Source: Acidocella sp.
Lineage (GTDB): Bacteria; Pseudomonadota; Alphaproteobacteria; Acetobacterales; Acetobacteraceae
Assembly (NCBI GenBank): GCA_027308685.1
Contig: DAIDEE010000042.1
Location: 124,001 to 188,000 of the forward strand
Direction of reading: 5' to 3'
DNA: 64,000 nt
Made by a program: the position numbers and the translations under genes. Below, piece after piece: positions 33,981 through 41,522 of this stretch (the first letter of the stretch is position 1; each line of letters opens with the position of its first letter). The notes under the pieces are model-generated. The model ran no database searches, was not told the DNA's origin, and saw nothing but the letters and a program-made list of their open reading frames with translations.

Positions 33981-36356
33981 ATGCAGTCTGTGTGGTCAAA
34001 ATGGCTGGCCAATCTCAACGGCACCCTACCCGCCGAGGCCTTGGTGCTGAGGGTGGGTGTTGCCGAGCGGGTTGGTTTCGAGCAGGCCACGGTGCTTGCC
34101 AACATCATGCGAATGATCGTGCTGGTTGGCGCGAATACAGCGATTTTTTTAGCGTGCGATTTTGCCGCCAAGGTATCGTCGCACAGCCCCTATACCCGTA
34201 TCGCCTACGCGCTGGTTGCCTGTATTTTCATTTGCTACTTCATCATTTTCAATGCCTGCTCGAAGTGGCTGAAAGACCCCACGCACTTCCAAAACGCATC
34301 ACAATTCATCCAAAGCATTCTCGTCGTCATGTGCATATTGTGCACATTTTGGGGCGTACTTATCGTTTGCCTCACGCTGGCAGCAGGCCCTCGGCAGCTT
34401 TCGCTTATCTACGGCGTCATTGTCGCGTGTCTTGCTATGCCGGCCCTGGTGGCGCCGGTCTCGGTGGCATTCGTGGCCTGGGCGCCAATCGCGACATTAG
34501 GCCTTATCTCGCTACTGATCCGGGCTGATAGAATAGACCCCTTCGCGCTCATATCGTTTGTAGGCTTTTTGGGGATGACTGGATTTGCCATAATCTATCT
34601 GAACCGTCGCCTGACCGAACGCGCACTCGATACCATTCGAATCGAGGAAAACAGCGAAGTCATCAGGCTGCTGCTGAGGGACTTTGAGGAAAGTGCCAGT
34701 GACTGGCTCTGGGAAACCAATGCCGACCTCGAATTGCAGCGTGTTTCACCACGCCTCTCGCAGGTGTCGCAAAAAAGCCCAGGCGAATTGGTGGGTAAGT
34801 TTCCAGGAGTATTTTTAGGAGATATGGCCAAATTCGACCAGCGGATCGGCTCTCCGGTTGCAAAACTGAACCGCTATCTAACTGACCGTTCAGCCTTCCG
34901 AGATCTGGTCGTGCCGGTGGTCATCGGTGGCGAGGAGCGCAGTTGGTCACTGACCGGTAAGCCGATTTTAGACCACACCGGCCGTTTCATCGGCTACCAT
35001 GGTGTTGGGTCCGACGTCACGGCCGCCCGGCGCTCGCAGGAGCAAATTGCCTTCCTGGCGCGTCATGACAGCCTTACCCGGCTGCCAAACCGGGTGTTAT
35101 TCAATGAGGTCCTCCATCAATCATGCTCACATTGTGAGGAGTACCCCGTAGCTCTCCTCTGTCTTGATCTCGATAATTTTAAAATGGTGAACGATTCTCT
35201 TGGCCATGCCACGGGCGATGCCGTGCTGGTCGCGGTGGGTGAGCGGATCCGCGGTTGTGTCCGCGATGGTGATACCGCCGCTCGTTTGGGTGGTGATGAG
35301 TTTGCAATCATCCTTGCAACTGATGACATCGAGGAGGTGGCAGTAGTGGCCCGCCGCGTGGTGGAACGCATCAGCCGCCCCTATCATTTCGATGGCAGGC
35401 TGGTTGAAATTGGTGTCAGCCTGGGTATCAGCTTGGCCCCGAAGGACAGCAAAACGCCCGCTGGCTTGCTTAAAAACGCTGATTTGGCGCTTTACAGGGC
35501 AAAATCCGATGGCCGCGGCACATGGCGGTTTTACGACCCCGAAATGGATGAACGGCTGCAAGGCCGCCGCAATTTGCAGGCTGATCTGCGTGAGGCGCTT
35601 CAGCATAGTGAATTCAGGCTGGATTTCCAGCCGATCATCGACCTGAGTACTGGTAAAATGGTGGCAGCCGAAGCTCTGTTACGCTGGCATCACCCTGAGC
35701 GCGGTCTCCTCTCGCCGGCATTATTCGTCCCCTTGGCCGAGGAAGCCGGATTGATCGGACCCATTGGCGCGTGGGTTCTGCGTCACGCTTGCATGGTCGC
35801 CGCCAAATGGCCTACCCACATCAGCATCGCCGTAAATTTGTCGCCCATTCAATTCCGCGACATTGGCTTAGTTGCGGTGGTTGATGATGTGCTGGCCGCA
35901 AGTGGCTTAGCCGCCAACCGCCTGGAACTGGAGATCACCGAAACCACGGTGCTTGAAACCAACAGCCAGACTGTTGATGCATTATGGCAATTACACGGCC
36001 GTGGTGTGCGCGTAGCACTTGATGATTTTGGCACCGGCTATTCAAGCCTGAGCTATTTGCGCCGCTTTCCCTTCGACAAAATTAAAATTGACCGCTCGTT
36101 CATCCGCGACCTGGGCCACGAGAAAGATGATTCCTCGATTATTCTGGCGATCATCGGCCTGGCCGGCAGCATGAATATGCTGGTCACGGCTGAAGGTGTC
36201 GAAACCATGGAGCAGGCATCCCTGCTGGCAGGCTATGGCTGCCCACAGGCGCAAGGCTATCTATTTTGTCGGCCAATTCCCGAAGGCGATATTCCTGCCA
36301 TGATGAACCGATTTCATCAGACCAGCGATATAAGCTATCTCACAAGATTGCAGTGA
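33981..36356 (+). CDS. Membrane PAS-GGDEF-EAL protein (c-di-GMP synthesis and breakdown)
   Basis: The protein (791 residues) starts with about six hydrophobic helices (about 42-207). A PAS-like domain follows (235-350, with a W-E-T-N-A-D-type start and ending GVGSDVTAAR). The GGDEF domain (about 355-515) has an intact RLGGDEFA, plus the inhibitory RDGD site five residues before it. The EAL domain (about 530-780) has an intact AEALLRWHH, a conserved Glu in LEITETTVLE, DDFGTGYSSL, KIDRSFI and AEGVET. Both activities could thus be real, which is typical of proteins tuned by a signal. It probably links a membrane or PAS signal to the motile/sessile switch. Its 3' end overlaps convergent lpxK by 17 bases. 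It faces the acyltransferase operon. Confidence 0.9.
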   Translation: MQSVWSKWLANLNGTLPAEALVLRVGVAERVGFEQATVLANIMRMIVLVGANTAIFLACDFAAKVSSHSPYTRIAYALVACIFICYFIIFNACSKWLKDPTHFQNASQFIQSILVVMCILCTFWGVLIVCLTLAAGPRQLSLIYGVIVACLAMPALVAPVSVAFVAWAPIATLGLISLLIRADRIDPFALISFVGFLGMTGFAIIYLNRRLTERALDTIRIEENSEVIRLLLRDFEESASDWLWETNADLELQRVSPRLSQVSQKSPGELVGKFPGVFLGDMAKFDQRIGSPVAKLNRYLTDRSAFRDLVVPVVIGGEERSWSLTGKPILDHTGRFIGYHGVGSDVTAARRSQEQIAFLARHDSLTRLPNRVLFNEVLHQSCSHCEEYPVALLCLDLDNFKMVNDSLGHATGDAVLVAVGERIRGCVRDGDTAARLGGDEFAIILATDDIEEVAVVARRVVERISRPYHFDGRLVEIGVSLGISLAPKDSKTPAGLLKNADLALYRAKSDGRGTWRFYDPEMDERLQGRRNLQADLREALQHSEFRLDFQPIIDLSTGKMVAAEALLRWHHPERGLLSPALFVPLAEEAGLIGPIGAWVLRHACMVAAKWPTHISIAVNLSPIQFRDIGLVAVVDDVLAASGLAANRLELEITETTVLETNSQTVDALWQLHGRGVRVALDDFGTGYSSLSYLRRFPFDKIKIDRSFIRDLGHEKDDSSIILAIIGLAGSMNMLVTAEGVETMEQASLLAGYGCPQAQGYLFCRPIPEGDIPAMMNRFHQTSDISYLTRLQ

Positions 36357-37299
36357 CATTACGCAAAATCGCCTCCAAAGCCGTCGCATCATCCCATGCC
36401 AGATGTACCCTCACCGCCATTGTCTGCGCTTTCAATTCAGCGGGCAGCTTCACAAAATCCTTCTCGGTGGTAAGCAACTGAGCCTGTTGGGCATGGGCAG
36501 TCGTCATCAGCGAAGCCGCATCGGCGTTTGAGTAAACATGATGATCCGGAAACGTAATTTTTGTAATAATCTCGGCGCCTAATTGCGATACCGATTCAAA
36601 AAATTTTGTGGGCCGGCCAATCCCAGCAAACGCAACCACCCTCGCTCCAGGCAGTGATGTATCGCAGGTAGGTATAATACGTGCTCGCAACACAGGCATA
36701 TTAGCGGGCAACTGGCTTTGCGCCCCCACAACGTCATCGCCAATCATAACAGCAGCGATGCAACGCGCCGCAGCGGCCGCGACCGGTTCACGCAGCGGGC
36801 CGGCCGGTAACAAATATCCATTCCCAAAACCGTAGCCACCATCCACCACTAAAAAAGCCGCGGTCTTCTGCAAGCGGGGGTTCTGCAACCCATCGTCCAT
36901 CACAATCGCGCTCGCCCCCATCTCACGCGCTAATGTTGCCCCAGCGGCACGATCATGCGCCACAATGGTCGGGGCGGTCATGGCCAGCAGCAAAGCCTCA
37001 TCGCCAACCTCCGCCGCACTGTGGCGTACAGGGTCAACCAAAATCGGCCCGCTCAAAAGCCCACCATATCCACGTGTCAGAGCAAATGGCTTGCCAGATA
37101 ATCTGGCTAAAATATCTCGTGCCAAAATGGTCTTTCCAGACCCACCAACACTGGCATTCCCTACGCAAAAAACTGGCAGGCCAACGTCAAACCCTAACTT
37201 GGCAACCCGCTGCGCCGTCAGCCCGCGCGTCACCAAGCTGAAAGGTGCGAGCAACCTTGCAACCAAACCATCCACCATCCAGAAAGCGGGCGCCCTCAC
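36340..37299 (-). CDS. lpxK: Tetraacyldisaccharide 4'-kinase LpxK
   Basis: LpxK adds the 4'-phosphate to the lipid A precursor at the inner membrane. The P-loop CVGNASVGGSGKT is at about 45-57, FALTRGYGG follows, and the strong signature VMDDGLQNPRLQK lies at about 133-145. The family's usual length is about 320 residues; this has 319. The gene is the last of a long leftward run, its ATG overlapping the waaA stop. A hydrophobic N-terminal helix (about 10-25) should bring it to the membrane. Confidence 0.95.
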   Translation of the reverse strand: MRAPAFWMVDGLVARLLAPFSLVTRGLTAQRVAKLGFDVGLPVFCVGNASVGGSGKTILARDILARLSGKPFALTRGYGGLLSGPILVDPVRHSAAEVGDEALLLAMTAPTIVAHDRAAGATLAREMGASAIVMDDGLQNPRLQKTAAFLVVDGGYGFGNGYLLPAGPLREPVAAAAARCIAAVMIGDDVVGAQSQLPANMPVLRARIIPTCDTSLPGARVVAFAGIGRPTKFFESVSQLGAEIITKITFPDHHVYSNADAASLMTTAHAQQAQLLTTEKDFVKLPAELKAQTMAVRVHLAWDDATALEAILRNVTAIL

Positions 37300-38519
37300 A
37301 CACTGGTCTCCCGGATTAAATTTGCCAATTTGGCGGGCAAATCCTCAACCCCGGCAAACGCCAGTCGCGCCGCATCACCAGCTACCCTTACGGCTTGCTC
37401 ATCACGCAGCCAACGTGCCACCGCCGCCGCCAGACCCGCCGCATCCGAGACTTCCATAATCGCGCCACAGCCGCGCAATTTATCCACCAGTTCAGGAATA
37501 TCGCTGGTGTAGGGCCCGCTGATAATTGGCAGCCCCAGCCGTGCCGCTTCAGATATATTATGGCCACCAACCGGCACCAGCGAGCCGCCGATAAATGCGA
37601 ATGTGCAAAGCCGGTAAAACAGCCCCAACTCGCCCAGTGTATCAGCAATATAAATTTGACCCGCCACGGGCGCTTCGCCCTGCGAGCGGCGAGGGCTTGC
37701 AAATTCCGTCCCTCGCTCTGGATGACGCGGCACAATAAGGGTGACGAGATCAGGAAATTCCGCCAGCAATATTTCATGTGCCGCAGCCACAATGGCTTCC
37801 TCACCCGCGTGAGTACTGGCGGCCAGCCATACAGGCCCGGTAATATCATGTTGCAGCTGAGCCAACGCTGCGCGGTCATACGGCAGCAGCGGTGCGGCAA
37901 ATTTCAAATTCCCCCATTCCAGAATCCCGGCGGCGCCCAGGGATTTGAAATTGGCGGCATCGGCTTTTGACTGCACATGAATATATCGGAAACCAAACAC
38001 CAGAATATTTGCAAATTTCGGCAGCTTGCGCCACCGCGCCGCCGAACGGGCCGACAGGCTGGCGTTGATCAGCAACCGCGGAATCCCATGCTGGTCAATT
38101 TTTGCCAGCGTCGTCGGCCATAACTCGCTCTCCACAAACACCGCGATATTGGGTCGCCAGTGACGCAAAAACGCCTCCACCCAATCAGCGACATCAAGCG
38201 GGATAAACTGATGCCGAGCATGAGCAGGTAAGCGTTCGGCGGCTAGTTGCGCTGAGGTCAGCGTACCGGTGGTCAGCAGCACCTCGCAACGCCCTGCCAG
38301 CGCCTCGACCACCGCCAGTACTGACATCGTCTCTCCCACGCTGGCTGCGTGTAACCATACCAGTTTGCCAGCCGGGCGAGGGCAGGAGGCGATACCGAAA
38401 CGCTCGCCCAACCGCGCTGGGTCCTCTTTGCCGCGGGTTACGCGCCTGCTCAGCATCCGTCGCAACAAGGGTGCAGCAAGTGTGCCCACAGCGGCATAGA
38501 TATTAAACGCCAAACTCAT
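37296..38519 (-). CDS. waaA: Kdo transferase WaaA (KdtA)
   Basis: WaaA transfers Kdo from CMP-Kdo to lipid IVA. The 407-residue protein begins with a membrane anchor and shows RLGERFG, WLHAASVGETMSVLAVVEAL with the likely catalytic Glu, FVESELWPTTLAKIDQHGIP, LINASLSARSAARWRKLP and GGSLVPVGGHNISEAARLG, all WaaA hallmarks. Both ends overlap neighbours by ATGA. The order acyltransferase-like, waaA, lpxK gives a small lipid A/Kdo module at the end of the operon. Confidence 0.95.
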   Translation of the reverse strand: MSLAFNIYAAVGTLAAPLLRRMLSRRVTRGKEDPARLGERFGIASCPRPAGKLVWLHAASVGETMSVLAVVEALAGRCEVLLTTGTLTSAQLAAERLPAHARHQFIPLDVADWVEAFLRHWRPNIAVFVESELWPTTLAKIDQHGIPRLLINASLSARSAARWRKLPKFANILVFGFRYIHVQSKADAANFKSLGAAGILEWGNLKFAAPLLPYDRAALAQLQHDITGPVWLAASTHAGEEAIVAAAHEILLAEFPDLVTLIVPRHPERGTEFASPRRSQGEAPVAGQIYIADTLGELGLFYRLCTFAFIGGSLVPVGGHNISEAARLGLPIISGPYTSDIPELVDKLRGCGAIMEVSDAAGLAAAVARWLRDEQAVRVAGDAARLAFAGVEDLPAKLANLIRETSV

Positions 38520-39178
38520 GGTGTTTTTGAAAACATGGCGGCTGTTACGGCGGCTGTCAGAGCGGCTTCAATACCCGGAATCGCTGCCTGCCAATCATGC
38601 CGTGGCACCGTAATCAGTGGCTCAAACACCAGCTTGCCTCGTCCAAAAGGCAACGGCACGCGCATTCTGTCCCATGAATTAAGCTGCACGGCGCGGGCGG
38701 TGTTCACCGCGCACGGCAAAATCCGCGCCCCGCTGAGCGCTGCCAGTTGCGCCACACCGGGCGCCGCCTGCCGGCGCGGCCCCCGCGGGCCATCAGGTGT
38801 CAGCCCCACATGCCGGCCCTCTTGCAGGGTTTTCAACAACGCCCGCAACCCCGCCGCCCCGCCGCGTGTGCTCGACCCATGCGCGACATCAATTTGAAAA
38901 AACTTCGCAATCGTCCCGATCAATTGGCCATCCCGGTGCAAGCTCACCAAAGCACTGACCCCTATTTTTGAATTCGTATGCACCCAGAACAGCGGCATCG
39001 AGGGCAAGGTTTCGTGCCAGAACGCCAATATACACGGCGGCCCTTCCGAAAAGGCTGCGAGGTTTGCAGCCCCTACAACCTGCCAGCTTGTCGTGCGGTC
39101 AATCAGCCGCAAATAGCTGGCCGCCAGCCAGGCAATGGCGGCTTGCACCGTTTGGGATTTTATAAATCGTTTGAACAT
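38516..39178 (-). CDS. DUF374 lysophospholipid acyltransferase-like protein
   Basis: The protein of 220 residues belongs to the DUF374 branch of the acyltransferases. ILAFWHETLPSMPLFW fits the catalytic His box, HGSSTRGGAAGLRALL follows, and GLTPDGPRGPRR is the family's most conserved motif. The ATG at 39178 is preferred over an upstream TTG that adds eight residues. It precedes waaA with an ATGA overlap. This family often sits next to Kdo/lipid A genes, and a role as a lipid A or Kdo-lipid acyltransferase is inferred. It differs from classic LpxL/LpxM, so its acceptor is unproven. Confidence 0.85.
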   Translation of the reverse strand: MFKRFIKSQTVQAAIAWLAASYLRLIDRTTSWQVVGAANLAAFSEGPPCILAFWHETLPSMPLFWVHTNSKIGVSALVSLHRDGQLIGTIAKFFQIDVAHGSSTRGGAAGLRALLKTLQEGRHVGLTPDGPRGPRRQAAPGVAQLAALSGARILPCAVNTARAVQLNSWDRMRVPLPFGRGKLVFEPLITVPRHDWQAAIPGIEAALTAAVTAAMFSKTP

Positions 39179-39211
39179 CTGCCCCGGCGGTAGCACCCAC
39201 AAAGCCCGCCG

Positions 39212-40516
39212 TCACGCCGCCCGCAAAGGCTTGGCCTTCACGGGCCGTGCTGCAGCAGGTTTGGACTTCACCGGCAGCAAGCGCTTCCCGGCTACTTTCT
39301 CAATTAAAGCCCGGTAGCGAGCCAGATACACCTGTAGGTCAAGGTGCTTCTCAGCAAATTCCCGCGCCCCCAACCGTAGCGGCGCGGTCAGTTTCGGGCT
39401 GGCCAGCGCCATCAGCGTGGTTTCGGCTATGGCGTCATGGTCGAGCGTCGGCACCACCAGGCCGTTTTTGCGATGTTTCACGAATTCCGTCACGGTCGGT
39501 GTATCGGCCCCGATCACCAGGCTCCCACACGCCAGAGCCTCGCGCAACGACCACGACGCCACAAAGGGGTACGATAAATAAATATGAGTATCCGAGCGCT
39601 TCAACAAAGCCAGATGCTGGTCATAGGGAATTTTGCCGAGAAAATGCACGCGGGTCACGTCAATTTTGCCGCCGAGTTCCGCCAGCATAACCTCGCGCCA
39701 GTTACCTTTCGGCGGTGGCGATCCATAACTGATCTCATCACCGCCCACCACCGAAACCACGGCATCAGGTCGGCTTGTCAAAATTTTTGGCAGCGCCCGC
39801 ATGAAAGTATGGAAGCCCCGGTAAGGTTCGAGGTTGCGTGCCACATATGTAATGAGTTTATGTTGTGCCGTTACGTTTAAGGCCCCTACAGTCAGGGTTT
39901 TTTTGGTGCGCGCTGCTGCGGGCTTGCAAACATCCAGGTTAACCCCCTCCTCAAGCAGATGGATCGAAGATTTGGCCCATTCGGGATACGTGCTTTTCTG
40001 CCAGCGCGTCGGCACCTGGCCATGCTGCTGCAACGCCAACGCCTGCAAATTTACCGCATTTTTCGCGCGCACTCCCGCAAATCTCTCACGCGCCAGTGGA
40101 AATTCCGGGTCAAAATTTACATCGGCATCTTCTGGCTGGTAGTAAAATTCAAAATACCCCAGAAGCGGCACACCGGGAAACACATCACCCAGGTTCAGCA
40201 TCTCGCCCCAGCCATGGTGGCCAATGATAATATCAGGCACAAAGCCAAGTTTTTTAATTTGCCGGGCCCCGGTCGCACAGGCTTCTGCGCGGCGCATCGC
40301 AATGTCAAACTCGGTCGCGTCGCGGTGCACGCCGGCCTGCAACAACGGTGGCTTGGCATAAGTAACTTTGCGCACGCCAGCCAGCACATTGAGGTTCGGC
40401 TCGGTCATGAACACGATTTCGTGGGTGCCCGGGTTGGCGTCATTATCAGCCAGCAAATTGCGTACGATATGCAGATACTGCCCGGGAAAATTCTGATGAA
40501 CGAACAGGAATTTCAA
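39212..40516 (-). CDS. GT4-family glycosyltransferase
   Basis: The protein (434 residues) is a GT-B glycosyltransferase. The N-terminal Rossmann half begins FLFVHQNFPGQYLHIVRNL, a start common in bacterial GT4 proteins of this group, followed by VPDIIIGHHGWGE. The C-terminal half has RNLEPYRGFHTFMRALP, VVGGDE, and SWSLREALACGSLVIGADT, the donor-binding region. A Lys/Ala/Pro-rich tail of about 30 residues ends it. It lies in the run of LPS-linked genes, so a polysaccharide or LPS-core role is likely. The sugar and acceptor cannot be deduced. Confidence 0.88.
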   Translation of the reverse strand: MKFLFVHQNFPGQYLHIVRNLLADNDANPGTHEIVFMTEPNLNVLAGVRKVTYAKPPLLQAGVHRDATEFDIAMRRAEACATGARQIKKLGFVPDIIIGHHGWGEMLNLGDVFPGVPLLGYFEFYYQPEDADVNFDPEFPLARERFAGVRAKNAVNLQALALQQHGQVPTRWQKSTYPEWAKSSIHLLEEGVNLDVCKPAAARTKKTLTVGALNVTAQHKLITYVARNLEPYRGFHTFMRALPKILTSRPDAVVSVVGGDEISYGSPPPKGNWREVMLAELGGKIDVTRVHFLGKIPYDQHLALLKRSDTHIYLSYPFVASWSLREALACGSLVIGADTPTVTEFVKHRKNGLVVPTLDHDAIAETTLMALASPKLTAPLRLGAREFAEKHLDLQVYLARYRALIEKVAGKRLLPVKSKPAAARPVKAKPLRAA

Positions 40517-40532
40517 ATTGCCAGCCTAACTT

Positions 40533-41399
40533 TTATGACTTCGTTTTGCCTTGCGTTACAGCGTTAGGTGTTAGCGTAATCATCATCGATTCCAATGCTG
40601 CCAGGTTAGGACTCTCGCATGTCTCATCCGAGCCAACAGGTCCAATCGCCGCACCATCAACGAAGCTGGCCTCACACGTTAAATGAAATTGCTCGGCCGC
40701 AGGGCCGGTCAGGCGAACCCGTAGCCCCAGCAGCGGCAACGCCATCCCGCGAGAGCCGCAATATTCACCGGCCTCCACCCAAGGCGATAGCCAGCCGCGG
40801 CCCAGCACCGCCTGATACGACAAATCCGCCGGACTGATCCCTTGCGGTGCGGCGATCGCAAATCCCTCGATCCAGTGCCCACTGCCTTTGTTGCCAAGGC
40901 GCTGGCCAAACTTAACCCCGATGTCGCCACGGGTCTGAACATGCGCCATCACATCCATCGCAACCGGGGCGCTGGCTTTTTGAGGTTGTGCTGTTGCGGT
41001 CTCTGTCGCGCCAAGCAGTTGGCGAACCTGCAATTTCGGCGCGGAGTCCGGCTGGTTGGGGTTTTGATAGATCGTCACCATAACCTGTGCCGGTCCACGC
41101 ATCACCCGCACCAACGCCGCATCGCCCGTGCCCGAGAGCCAGCCATCGGGCCGAAAGCTGCTGATCTCGACATTTTGCGCATTGGTTGGTGGCAGTGAAA
41201 TCCGAACACCCGGCATCCCGCCATTCTGGGCGCTGCCGGGGCTGGGTTCGTGCACGACACAAAACAGCCCGGCCGGCAGTGCCATCAAGTGCCCGGAAAC
41301 TTTCAATTCCTGCATCATGTCAGAGGCAACAGGTTGCACAGGCGGCGGCGGGACATCAGCAGTTTCTGACGTTTTGGAAGCCTGTTTTGGAGACGCCAT
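40533..41399 (-). CDS. Unknown protein in the glycosyltransferase operon (288 aa)
   Basis: I do not recognise this protein. It has no signal peptide or membrane helix. After a Pro/Ala-rich leader (1-30) come two beta-rich halves, about 30-135 and 145-280, joined by a Ala/Gln/Pro linker. The second half has the remarkable SPWVEAGEYCGSRGMALPLL and three cysteines. GAGGTG precedes the ATG. It lies between two glycosyltransferase genes, 16 bases before the GT4 gene, and 123 bases follow the larger enzyme. A carbohydrate-binding or scaffold role is possible, but this is only inference. Confidence 0.75.
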   Translation of the reverse strand: MASPKQASKTSETADVPPPPVQPVASDMMQELKVSGHLMALPAGLFCVVHEPSPGSAQNGGMPGVRISLPPTNAQNVEISSFRPDGWLSGTGDAALVRVMRGPAQVMVTIYQNPNQPDSAPKLQVRQLLGATETATAQPQKASAPVAMDVMAHVQTRGDIGVKFGQRLGNKGSGHWIEGFAIAAPQGISPADLSYQAVLGRGWLSPWVEAGEYCGSRGMALPLLGLRVRLTGPAAEQFHLTCEASFVDGAAIGPVGSDETCESPNLAALESMMITLTPNAVTQGKTKS

Positions 41400-41522
41400 G
41401 TTACACCTCGGGTTGCGAACTTACACTTGTTTCTAGGCAGAGACCACAAAACGCACAATGAAAATTGAGGAAAATTTTATTTATGCACTATCCGACAAAT
41501 TTTTAAACGGCAAACACAAAAC

